64,000 nucleotides of DNA from Lacimicrobium sp. SS2-24 (GTDB taxonomy: Bacteria; Pseudomonadota; Gammaproteobacteria; Enterobacterales; Alteromonadaceae), in the NCBI RefSeq assembly GCF_002201535.1, contig NZ_NIWW01000001.1, positions 606,933 to 670,932 on the forward strand, in the 5' to 3' direction. The notes beneath the pieces were generated by a model that saw nothing but the letters and a program-made list of their open reading frames with translations, was not told where the DNA came from and did not search any database. The position numbers and the translations under genes are program-made. Each line of letters starts with the position of its first letter. The first letter of the stretch is position 1. Positions 9,460 through 17,629 of this stretch are shown here, one piece after another.

Positions 9460-9472
9460 AGGGCACAATCAA
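9444..9472 (-). promoter_or_regulatory. Sigma-70-type promoter for lolCDE
   Basis: On the minus strand, TTGATT (9472-9467) and TATTAT (9449-9444) are separated by exactly 17 bp. The -10 box ends about 58 bp before the lolC start. Both hexamers are close to consensus. Confidence 0.6.
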
Positions 9473-9496
9473 GGCCCGCATCTCATTGGAGTTCCC

Positions 9497-10093
9497 ATGG
9501 AAAAGCTGACGCTGGAGCAGAAACAGCAGCAATTTGATGATTTTTTCCGGATTAAGCATCCTATTCAGGCGAGCATGCGTGAACTGGGCGAAGACTTCGT
9601 ACTGCCGGAACCCGAAAAGCTCAATGATGCGATGCCCTACGCTTTTCGCATAGCCAGTGAAATGTCAGCACTGGAAACCGCAGCACTGAGACCGCTGCGT
9701 AATCTCGGCGAGCATGCGGCAGAACTGGTGAGCTTCCTGAATCATCAATCCCGCAAAATTGATTTAATGATGTCCTATGTGTTGCAGCAGCAAATGGCAG
9801 AAGAGCACCAGTATCGCACGGCGGCATTTGGCGGAGGCGGATTGATCCTGATCAGCGATAAACCGGTACCCCTGCAGCAACAATGTGAATTGCGTCTGTT
9901 TCTGGAAGAAGAAGCCTGCGGGGTTTTCTGCTACGGGGAAGTTATCGCTTGCGAGAAAATCGAAGATCAGTACCATATCTCGCTGTTTTTCAGCCGCATC
10001 AGAGAAGAGGATCAGGAATTGCTGGTAAGGGCAAGCCTGCACCTGCAGACCCAACAGTTGAAAAAACGCAAACAGGCACATCAAAACAATTAA
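9497..10093 (+). CDS. PilZ domain-containing protein
   Basis: A 198-aa cytoplasmic protein starting MEKLTLEQKQQQFDDFFRIKHP, with TTGGAG 6 nt upstream of the ATG. The C-terminal part (residues about 110-180) has the beta-strand pattern of PilZ: FGGGGLILISDKPVPLQQQC, LRLFLEE and VFCYGEVIACEKIEDQYHISLFF. The arginine-rich c-di-GMP motif is not obvious, so ligand binding is uncertain. This gene commonly precedes mfd in Alteromonadales-type genomes. It could be co-transcribed with mfd 61 bp downstream. An in-frame extension to 9434 is possible but has no ribosome binding site. Confidence 0.75.
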   Translation: MEKLTLEQKQQQFDDFFRIKHPIQASMRELGEDFVLPEPEKLNDAMPYAFRIASEMSALETAALRPLRNLGEHAAELVSFLNHQSRKIDLMMSYVLQQQMAEEHQYRTAAFGGGGLILISDKPVPLQQQCELRLFLEEEACGVFCYGEVIACEKIEDQYHISLFFSRIREEDQELLVRASLHLQTQQLKKRKQAHQNN

Positions 10094-10154
10094 CCGGTCA
10101 CGGTGACCACCCGGTTGAACACGACTAAAGCCAAGGGACAATGACCTGAGCACT

Positions 10155-13100
10155 ATGAGCAGTATTTTTACTCCTGACCTGCCCTCAAAATCGGGCGATA
10201 TCCTCCACTGGGGCAATCTTCACGGCAGCAGCCTGGCCCTGGCGATCACCAATGCCGCTGAACAGCTGAAAGGCTCGGTGTTGTTGATCACGGCCGACAC
10301 GCCCTCCGCCCTGAAACTGGCTCGTGAACTACAAAGTTTTGGCAGCGATATTCAGGTCAAAGTCTTTCCGGACTGGGAGACCCTGCCCTACGACACTTTT
10401 TCGCCTCATCAGGACATTATTTCCCAGCGCCTGGAAACGCTGTTTCATCTGACACAACCTCAACCCTGCATTTATGTAGTACCGGTTAATACCTTGCTAC
10501 AGCGCCTGGCGCCTGTAGACTACCTGGCCAAATACCTGTTACTGCTTGAACAGGGACAGCACCTGGACCTGGATAAATTCCGTGTGGGACTGGAACGGGC
10601 TGGTTATACCGCCGTAAGCCAGGTTATGAGCCATGGCGAATTCTGTGTTCGCGGCAGCATTATCGATCTCTTTCCAATGGGCAGCAAAACACCCTACCGT
10701 ATCGATCTGTTTGACGATGAAATTGACAGCATCCGGGTCTTCGACCCGGACTCGCAGCGCTCTGAAGACACCGTGTCGCAGATACGCATGTTGCCGGCCC
10801 ACGAGTTTCCCACCGATAAACAGGCCATCGATCAGTTCCGCTCTCAGTTTATGCAGCGGTTTGATGCCAGTAATGCCCGGGAGTCTGTCTATCATCAGGT
10901 CAGTAAAGGAATTATGCCCCCCGGCATAGAGTACTACCTGCCGCTTTTTTTTGAGCATACCGCCACCCTTTTTGACTACCTGCACCCGGACAGCCTGGTG
11001 CTGATGCACGGGGATCTGGTCAATGCGGCAGAATTTTACTGGGCTGATGTGCAGGAGCGTTACGAACAGCACAAGTACAATCCGCTCAGGCCTTTGCTGG
11101 CGCCGGCGGAAATTTTCCTGCGCGTGGAAGAACTGTTCGCGCAGATCAAACAGTGGCCACGCGTCAGCGTCAGTCACCAGAGCCTGGAAGAAAAAGCAGG
11201 ACGCAGTAATTTCAATACCGCGGCACTGCCGCAAATCGCCGTAAAACCACAGCTCAAAAGCCCCATGGCGTCCTTGCAAACACAATTGCAGGCGTGGCAG
11301 CAGCAAGGGGTGAAAGTGCTGTTCAGCGTCGAGTCTCAGGGACGCCGGGAAAGCCTGCTGGATATGCTCAAAAAGATTCAGGTGAGCCCCAAATCGGTGA
11401 TGGATTTAAACGCCTTCCTCGGTGGTCATCAGCCACTGGGGATCATGGTCAGCGATCTCGAACACAGTTTTGTGCTCGAAGAGAGTGATGCCCGCCTGGC
11501 CCTGATCACAGAAAGCGAATTACTCGGCCATAAGATCAGTCAGCGGCGACTGCGTAAAAAGCAGCAGGCAACAGATGAAGCGGCGGTGATTCGCAATCTG
11601 GCCGAGCTAAGCATAGGCCAGCCCGTGGTGCACCTGGAGCATGGCGTGGGGCGCTACCTGGGACTACAGACACTGGATGCAGGCGGGGTCGCTACGGAGT
11701 ATCTGACCATTGAGTACGCGAATCAGGCCAAGCTGTATGTGCCGGTTTCCTCTTTGCATCTTATCAGTCGTTATAGCGGCGGCGATCTGGACACGGCCCC
11801 CTTACACCATCTGGGTACCGAGGCCTGGAGCAAAGCGCGGAAAAAAGCTGCCGAAAAAGTACGCGATGTGGCCGCTCAATTACTGGATGTCTATGCCAGA
11901 CGGGCAGCCAAACCCGGGTTTGCTATCAAAATAAACTGGGATGAATACGAAAGTTTCGCCAACAGTTTTCCCTTTGAAGAAACCGCCGACCAACAACAGG
12001 CCATCAATGCGGTAATTCAGGACATGGGCAGTCCCACGGCCATGGACAGACTGGTCTGTGGTGATGTGGGCTTCGGTAAGACAGAGGTCGCAATGCGTGC
12101 TGCCTTTTTGGCAGCAAACAGTGGGAAACAGGTGGCGATTCTTGTCCCCACGACCCTGCTGGCTCAGCAACACTACGAAAATTTTAAAGACCGCTTTGCC
12201 GACTGGCCTTTTCGTATCGAAGTGGTCTCCCGCTTTGGCAGCGGTAAGGCTCATAAAGAGGTTATTCAGGGCCTTAATGATGGCAAAGTGGATATCGTGG
12301 TGGGTACCCACAAGCTGTTACAGGACGACGTGAAATTTGCCGACCTGGGCCTGGTGATCATCGATGAAGAACACCGCTTTGGCGTGCGTCAGAAAGAAAA
12401 ATTCAAGGCCCTGCGCGCAGATGTGGATATTCTCACCCTCACCGCCACCCCGATTCCGCGCACCCTGAACATGGCACTTTCAGGCATGCGTGATTTGTCG
12501 ATTATTGCCACAGCACCGGCCAAACGACTGGCGATTAAAACCTTTGTGCGACAGCGAGATAAACAACTCATCCGTGAGGCCATCATGCGCGAGATCCTGC
12601 GTGGCGGGCAGGTGTACTTCTTACACAATGAAGTGGAAACCATCGAAAAAACCGCGGCGGAGATCGAGGAAATTGTTCCTGAAGCAAGAGTCGGCATTGG
12701 CCACGGTCAAATGCGCGAGCGCGATCTTGAAAGAGTGATGTCTGATTTCTACCATCAGCGCTTTAACGTGCTGGTGTGCAGCACCATCATTGAAACCGGT
12801 ATCGATATTCCCTCGGCCAACACCATTATCATGGACAGGGCCGATCATCTGGGACTGGCACAGTTACATCAACTAAGAGGGCGCGTGGGACGCTCACACC
12901 ATCAGGCCTATGCCTACTTGCTGACCCCTCATCCCAAGCGGATGACCAAAGATGCCCAAAAGCGCCTGGAGGCCATTGCCTCACTGGAAGACCTTGGTGC
13001 AGGCTTTGCGCTGGCCACCCATGATCTGGAGATACGCGGAGCCGGTGAGCTTCTGGGCGATGATCAGTCCGGACAAATCGCCACAGTGGGCTTCTCATTG

Positions 13101-13628
13101 TATATGGATATGCTGGATAAGGCGGTAGAGGCATTAAAACAAGGTAAGGAGCCCGCTCTGAGTGAGGCGCTGTCGTCTCATACTGATATTGAGCTGAGAA
13201 TTCCGGCACTGCTGCCTGAAGATTACATCAGTGATGTCAACATTCGCTTATCCTTATATAAGAAGATCGCCAACTGTAAAAACAGTGATGAGCTGGATGA
13301 CATGAGAGTGGAACTGATCGATCGCTTTGGCCTGTTGCCCCAAGCCGCTAAAAACCTGATGGCCCTGGCTGACATGAAGCTGGACGCCAAACGACTTGGC
13401 ATCAGCAAAATAGAGGCCAGCCATCAGGGTGGCTTTGTGGAGTTTGATCAACAGACCCCCATTGATCCTGGCTTTATCATTGAACTGTTGCAATCCCAGC
13501 CAGCCATATATCGGCTCGACGGCCCACAGAAGCTCAGGTTTAATATCGCAACCGAAGAGCATCAGCAGCGTGTTACACTGGTGCAGGATATGCTTAACCA
13601 ATTTAAACGGAAATTACAGGCGGCCTGA
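10155..13628 (+). CDS. mfd: Transcription-repair coupling factor Mfd
   Basis: ATP-dependent translocase that removes stalled RNA polymerase from DNA lesions and recruits UvrA. The 1157-aa length is standard. The N-terminal UvrB-like region includes [22 protein letters not shown]. The RNA-polymerase-interacting domain (about 480-550) contains [20 protein letters not shown]. The SF2 motor has Walker [12 protein letters not shown] (about 634-644), DEEH at about 736 in [16 protein letters not shown], and motif VI in [20 protein letters not shown]. The C-terminal TRCF domain follows. Its stop overlaps the csiV start by one base (TGATG). Confidence 0.97.
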   Translation: MSSIFTPDLPSKSGDILHWGNLHGSSLALAITNAAEQLKGSVLLITADTPSALKLARELQSFGSDIQVKVFPDWETLPYDTFSPHQDIISQRLETLFHLTQPQPCIYVVPVNTLLQRLAPVDYLAKYLLLLEQGQHLDLDKFRVGLERAGYTAVSQVMSHGEFCVRGSIIDLFPMGSKTPYRIDLFDDEIDSIRVFDPDSQRSEDTVSQIRMLPAHEFPTDKQAIDQFRSQFMQRFDASNARESVYHQVSKGIMPPGIEYYLPLFFEHTATLFDYLHPDSLVLMHGDLVNAAEFYWADVQERYEQHKYNPLRPLLAPAEIFLRVEELFAQIKQWPRVSVSHQSLEEKAGRSNFNTAALPQIAVKPQLKSPMASLQTQLQAWQQQGVKVLFSVESQGRRESLLDMLKKIQVSPKSVMDLNAFLGGHQPLGIMVSDLEHSFVLEESDARLALITESELLGHKISQRRLRKKQQATDEAAVIRNLAELSIGQPVVHLEHGVGRYLGLQTLDAGGVATEYLTIEYANQAKLYVPVSSLHLISRYSGGDLDTAPLHHLGTEAWSKARKKAAEKVRDVAAQLLDVYARRAAKPGFAIKINWDEYESFANSFPFEETADQQQAINAVIQDMGSPTAMDRLVCGDVGFGKTEVAMRAAFLAANSGKQVAILVPTTLLAQQHYENFKDRFADWPFRIEVVSRFGSGKAHKEVIQGLNDGKVDIVVGTHKLLQDDVKFADLGLVIIDEEHRFGVRQKEKFKALRADVDILTLTATPIPRTLNMALSGMRDLSIIATAPAKRLAIKTFVRQRDKQLIREAIMREILRGGQVYFLHNEVETIEKTAAEIEEIVPEARVGIGHGQMRERDLERVMSDFYHQRFNVLVCSTIIETGIDIPSANTIIMDRADHLGLAQLHQLRGRVGRSHHQAYAYLLTPHPKRMTKDAQKRLEAIASLEDLGAGFALATHDLEIRGAGELLGDDQSGQIATVGFSLYMDMLDKAVEALKQGKEPALSEALSSHTDIELRIPALLPEDYISDVNIRLSLYKKIANCKNSDELDDMRVELIDRFGLLPQAAKNLMALADMKLDAKRLGISKIEASHQGGFVEFDQQTPIDPGFIIELLQSQPAIYRLDGPQKLRFNIATEEHQQRVTLVQDMLNQFKRKLQAA

Positions 13629-14923
13629 TGAAGCAGTTGTTAATGAAGCCAGTATGGTGGTTAGCGTTCTCCCTCAGCTTTAGTCATCTTGCACAGGCAA
13701 ATGACTGGTGGTTCGATGTGGAGGTAGTGTTATACAAACAGGACCAGTCGCTGGAAACCTTATCCGAACACTTTGAGCAGCCGGCTGGTATCGACATTAG
13801 TGGCAGCACGGATCTGCTGAGTACTTATCTGCGCCCGGACATCCGCAGCTTACGTGATAACCTGCAATTATGTGATTCACCACCACACGCGCCGCCAACA
13901 CCAGTTCGATTTGAGCTGCCTCAGACTGAACTGGAACCGCTTTTAAAGCAGATTGAGACAGTGCAACAGCAACGCATGGCTCGCCAGTCACTCAGAACGG
14001 CGGTCAATACCAATAGCGCGAAAATTGTCGGCAGACTTCCCGGTGCGCAAGATTCACAGACCCAGCCGCTTTCTGTAGGTCCGCATTTTCAGCCCTCCCG
14101 ATGGATGCGTGCAGATTGTGTATTTAGCGTCGAACAACGGTATTTAGCCGATATCCCCTCCCCCCCTGAGCGGCAACAACCTCTGCTCAAGGTGGTGCCT
14201 CAGATCATTGATGAAATTGAACGACGTTTTGCCAATCAGCCCTACCTGTTGCCTGCCAGTGAGTTTACGTTGCGCGATATTGCCCGCGATCTTCATCGAC
14301 AACGGGGAATCCGGCCATTGCTCCATTTAGCCTGGCGCCAGCCCGTATTATTCGGGCGCAATCAGGCAGAAAAATTCCGCCTGTTTGCTGGCAAAAACTT
14401 CGCCATGGCCTACGACAGTCTTGGCTATCCCCTTGAAGAAGAGACTGCGTCAACTTTGATAGAGGACAGCGCGTCATCACCCGATACCGGACTAATCCAA
14501 AAGGTGGAAGCGGCCTTGAGCCAGCCCCTGATTCTGACCCAGCAGGACGCCGAGCTCCCTTCCATGGGCGAGCAAACCGATGCACTCTGGGAGCTTGACG
14601 GCTGGTTCCGGGTCTACCTGCAATACATTAATCGTGTGCCCTATCTGCACATTGATTCAGAGTTAGTTTACCGGGCTGAGGGGCCTCTGGGGCTGATGGA
14701 TGTGAGCGACAGCGCGATGGATGGCGACAGCATAAATATTCAGAAGCAAAGCACCGTGGCCATGGCACCCCAGTACCATTTATACACGCTGCCCTTTGCC
14801 CAACTCAGGCGGGTGATCAGCACCCAGATTCATTATTTTGACCATCCCATGTTTGGCATGGTGGTGCAGATCCGTCGCTACCATAAACCCGATCCGGACA
14901 CAGAGGACGCGCTAGCAGAATGA
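13628..14923 (+). CDS. csiV: CsiV family peptidoglycan-binding protein
   Basis: A 431-aa exported protein with a signal peptide (hydrophobic core WWLAFSLSFSHLAQAN) and the family opening DWWFDVEVVLYKQDQ. Near the C-terminus it has the conserved block MAPQYHLYTLPFAQLRRVIS and RRVISTQIHYFDHPMFGMVV. In Vibrio cholerae CsiV is a septal peptidoglycan-binding protein needed for PBP1A/LpoA-dependent wall synthesis; the role here is inferred from family membership. The gene is joined to mfd (TGATG overlap) and to the downstream adenosyltransferase (ATGA overlap), so all three are probably one transcript. Confidence 0.85.
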   Translation: MKQLLMKPVWWLAFSLSFSHLAQANDWWFDVEVVLYKQDQSLETLSEHFEQPAGIDISGSTDLLSTYLRPDIRSLRDNLQLCDSPPHAPPTPVRFELPQTELEPLLKQIETVQQQRMARQSLRTAVNTNSAKIVGRLPGAQDSQTQPLSVGPHFQPSRWMRADCVFSVEQRYLADIPSPPERQQPLLKVVPQIIDEIERRFANQPYLLPASEFTLRDIARDLHRQRGIRPLLHLAWRQPVLFGRNQAEKFRLFAGKNFAMAYDSLGYPLEEETASTLIEDSASSPDTGLIQKVEAALSQPLILTQQDAELPSMGEQTDALWELDGWFRVYLQYINRVPYLHIDSELVYRAEGPLGLMDVSDSAMDGDSINIQKQSTVAMAPQYHLYTLPFAQLRRVISTQIHYFDHPMFGMVVQIRRYHKPDPDTEDALAE

Positions 14924-15435
14924 AAATTTACACCAAAGGCGGCGATCAGGGCACCACTCATATCTATGCAGATAAGCCGGAAAAGCTCGACAAGCACGAT
15001 ATTGTGCTGGAAACCTATGGCAGTCTGGATGAACTCAATGCCCAGCTTGGCCTGCTGGCTAGCCAGGTCGCCGAAACCGAAAAAAAGCAGATTCAAGGGG
15101 TGCAACGCCAGCTATTTCAGATAGGTTTTGCCCTTTCTGCCAGCGCCAAACTGACGGAAAACGACATCCTGTCTTTGGAGCAGCAAATTGATATCTGGCA
15201 GGCGCAGCTTGCTCCGCAAACCCATTTTATCCTGCCTGGCGGCAGCACAGACGCGGCCCAGTGTCATATATGCAGAACCATTGCCCGGCGCGCCGAAAGA
15301 CATCTGGTGGCGATGAGTAAAACCCGTGATGTCCCCGCAATCTGTCTGAAATACCTTAATCGCCTGTCAGACTGGTTGTTTGTGTTGGCGCGCTGGCTCA
15401 ATAAACTGGCCGGTGTACCGGAACTGGCGGTGTGA
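14920..15435 (+). CDS. Cob(I)alamin adenosyltransferase, PduO type
   Basis: Transfers the adenosyl group of ATP to cob(I)alamin to make adenosylcobalamin. The 171-aa protein has the N-terminal ATP-binding motif TKGGDQGTTHIYADK (residues about 4-18) and the segment ETYGSLDELNAQLGLL. It also has FILPGGSTDAAQCHICRTIARRAER (quoted here as FILPGGSTDAAQ then RTIARRAER) and the C-terminal YLNRLSDWLFVLARW, all PduO hallmarks. It overlaps csiV by 4 bp. No other cobalamin gene lies in the window, which suggests salvage of imported corrinoid. Confidence 0.9.
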   Translation: MKIYTKGGDQGTTHIYADKPEKLDKHDIVLETYGSLDELNAQLGLLASQVAETEKKQIQGVQRQLFQIGFALSASAKLTENDILSLEQQIDIWQAQLAPQTHFILPGGSTDAAQCHICRTIARRAERHLVAMSKTRDVPAICLKYLNRLSDWLFVLARWLNKLAGVPELAV

Positions 15436-15445
15436 AGCAAACAGG

Positions 15446-15772
15446 CTAAGACTCGCCCGCCAGTCGGGCTTTAATGACCTTCTGCAAGCCCTGGTATAAC
15501 AGTCCGGCGTAGAGCTTTCTGAATAACACGATACCACCCAGTATCCCCGCCAGCATGCTGATAATGCGAACAGAATACATAGGGACAATCAATGGCGGTA
15601 ACAACGCAATCAGGGCTGACACCAGCAAGGTGATTATTAAGCAGCCGATCATCTTAATGTTCATGCCCGGTTGGCGAAAGGTTTCGTAGCGGGCTTCTTC
15701 AAGCAGGATATACTGACGGGTGTCTGACATCCCTTTTAGTTCCGGAAAATAATTCAGGTAGTTATGTTCCAT
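15446..15772 (-). CDS. Hypothetical membrane protein
   Basis: A 108-aa protein with a soluble N-terminus (residues 1-38, LEEARYETFRQPG) and two adjacent hydrophobic segments: IKMIGCLIITLLVSALIALL (about 39-60) and VRIISMLAGILGGIVLF (about 68-85). A basic C-terminal tail follows. I do not recognise the family. It converges with the adenosyltransferase gene (10 bp between stops). The hydrophobic pattern and a clean ATG make it likely real, but function is unknown. Confidence 0.6.
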   Translation of the reverse strand: MEHNYLNYFPELKGMSDTRQYILLEEARYETFRQPGMNIKMIGCLIITLLVSALIALLPPLIVPMYSVRIISMLAGILGGIVLFRKLYAGLLYQGLQKVIKARLAGES

Positions 15773-15933
15773 AAATCCTCCTTGATAGAGTGTGGCCGGT
15801 GTTAAGCACAGGCAGAGAGACTGCGCTATGGTAACCGGAGCAACAGCGAACTCAGATCTGACGATTGATAACCTGTGATCGCCACATATACCTATAGCAG
15901 TTGCACAGAGTTGATCAACACGGCTTAGCGCTT

Positions 15934-16479
15934 TTAGCGTATCCAGCCCCGATGCACTTTTCTGAACAGCTCTGTATCGGCACGTTCAAGCCATTCAAAA
16001 GCCATCATTTCCTGATTGATTAAAATAGCACCGGCCTGTTGCATCCTTATTAGTGCCTGATCTTTGTGCTGAGGTTGCCGTGAGCCTACCGCGTCGCTCA
16101 GTACATAAACCTCATATCCGGCAGCAATAAGATCCAGTACGGTTTGCAATACACATACATGGGCCTCGGTTCCCATGACCACAATCTGGCCTCGCTGCGA
16201 GAGGCTCAATTGTTTTACAAAAGCGGGCTCCTGCCAGGCACTGAAGGTTAATTTCTGAATTACAGCCTGCTCGTCCACAAGGGAGATCAATCTGGCTGCT
16301 GTAGGACCTATTCCCTGAGGGTACTGCTCGGTGACCAGGTGAGGCACCCCGACTTCTGAGGCGACTTGCAATGCCCATTCTGCCGCGCGGGTCAGCGCTT
16401 CGGCATTATCAATGACGGGCAGTAATTTCTCTTGCATATCAATCAGTAACAGCAGGCTTTTGGCTTTATCCAGTATCAT
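15934..16479 (-). CDS. Isochorismatase-family cysteine hydrolase
   Basis: A 181-aa member of the cysteine hydrolase superfamily that includes isochorismatase, nicotinamidase and YcaC. The catalytic triad is visible as Asp in LLLIDMQEKLLP (about residue 14), Lys in AVIQKLTFSAW (about 77) and Cys in GTEAHVCVLQTVLDLIAAGY (about 109). EAHVCV together with VLSDAVGSR is characteristic of the YcaC-like group, whose physiological substrate is not established. It is monocistronic and divergent from the Gfo/Idh/MocA oxidoreductase. Confidence 0.85.
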   Translation of the reverse strand: MILDKAKSLLLLIDMQEKLLPVIDNAEALTRAAEWALQVASEVGVPHLVTEQYPQGIGPTAARLISLVDEQAVIQKLTFSAWQEPAFVKQLSLSQRGQIVVMGTEAHVCVLQTVLDLIAAGYEVYVLSDAVGSRQPQHKDQALIRMQQAGAILINQEMMAFEWLERADTELFRKVHRGWIR

Positions 16480-16606
16480 CAGACCCCTTTTTGCTTTAGC
16501 TCGTTGAGTGCACTCGTCGCGCTATCTTATAACAGCAATAGTGGGGCAAGAAGCTGAAAACTTTGTTACGCTGAATACAGTATCTGAATCTGTTAAGGTC
16601 GCTTTT

Positions 16607-17629
16607 TTGCCGTTAAGCCATGCTCCCCCTATCCGCACTGCCGTCATCGGATTTGGCCTTTCTGCGCGGACCTTTCACCTGCCGTTTATTCGGGCATTAG
16701 CATCGTTTAACCTGGTGGCACTGTGCACTTCACAGCAAGCTCTGGCTGCACAGCATTATCCTCATGTACGCTGCTTCGAAGACCCTGAGCGCATGATTGA
16801 AGAATCCGGAGCAGAGCTAGTGGTGATCACAACTCCCAATCACCTGCATTTTCCCCAGGCCAGGCATGCGCTGCAACAAGGGCTGCACGTGCTGATTGAA
16901 AAGCCTATGGTCATCGATACCGAACAGGGCAATGAACTGATAGCACTGGCTAAGCAGCATAAACGGGTATTGGCCCCCTATCATAACCGCCGCTGGGACA
17001 GTGATTTTCTGACCGTTAAGCGCTTGCTGAAAGAACAAACACTGGGGGAGATTAAAGTGTTTGAGTCGAGTTTCAATCGCTTCAGACCAACACCACGTAA
17101 GCGCTGGCGAGAACAGAATATTCCCGGTGCCGGTATACTCTATGATCTGGGCCCCCATTTAATTGACCAGGCCCTGATGCTGTTTGGTGAGCCTCAGGCT
17201 GTCAGTGCGCGTATCGACCGGTTAAGACCTGGCGCCGAAGCGGATGATTATTTTCACCTGCAACTGCATTACCCGGGACTTGAGGTTATCCTGCACAGCG
17301 ACCCCTATAGCTGCGGTCCTAACCCGCGCTTTCGCATTAAAGGCAGCGCCGGCACCTTTATTAAAGAGGGCCTGGAACCTCAGGAACCACGCCTGCGAGA
17401 CGGTATTCAGCCCGATACGCCAGACTGGGCCGCAGAGTCACCACAAGACTACGGCACCTTGTACGGCGCCGACAACAGACAGACCTTGGTGAGTGAATGC
17501 GGTGGCTATCAGCACTTTTATCATAACCTTGCCGATGCCATTCGCCTGCAAAGACCGCTCTGTGTTACTGCTGACGAAGCATTGTGTGGTATAAAACTCA
17601 TTCAGCAAGCCTACGCCAGGCCCAGGTAA
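16607..17629 (+). CDS. Gfo/Idh/MocA family NAD(P)-dependent oxidoreductase (YdgJ-like)
   Basis: About 340 aa. The N-terminal Rossmann segment reads RTAVIGFGLSARTFHLPFI, then the family motif LIEKPMV near residue 100. The substrate half has HNRRWDSDFLTVKRLL, FNRFRPTPRKRWREQ and LYDLGPHLIDQALMLFG, all very close to E. coli YdgJ-type enzymes. I prefer the TTG start at 16607, with AAGG 8 nt upstream. It places the nucleotide-binding strand at the normal distance, whereas an in-frame GTG at 16508 would add 33 residues unlike the family. The substrate, probably a sugar or polyol, is unknown. Its stop codon overlaps the ATG of the next gene (TAATG). Confidence 0.85.
   Translation: MPLSHAPPIRTAVIGFGLSARTFHLPFIRALASFNLVALCTSQQALAAQHYPHVRCFEDPERMIEESGAELVVITTPNHLHFPQARHALQQGLHVLIEKPMVIDTEQGNELIALAKQHKRVLAPYHNRRWDSDFLTVKRLLKEQTLGEIKVFESSFNRFRPTPRKRWREQNIPGAGILYDLGPHLIDQALMLFGEPQAVSARIDRLRPGAEADDYFHLQLHYPGLEVILHSDPYSCGPNPRFRIKGSAGTFIKEGLEPQEPRLRDGIQPDTPDWAAESPQDYGTLYGADNRQTLVSECGGYQHFYHNLADAIRLQRPLCVTADEALCGIKLIQQAYARPR

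Noticed and set aside
10539-11306. Long antisense frame inside mfd
   Set aside because: It is a mirror frame of a well-supported gene; the residue composition (His/Gln/Arg-rich) is typical of antisense shadows.
16508-16606. N-terminal extension of the Gfo/Idh/MocA gene from a GTG
   Set aside because: The 33 extra residues do not resemble the family, and the TTG at 16607 has a better ribosome binding site.
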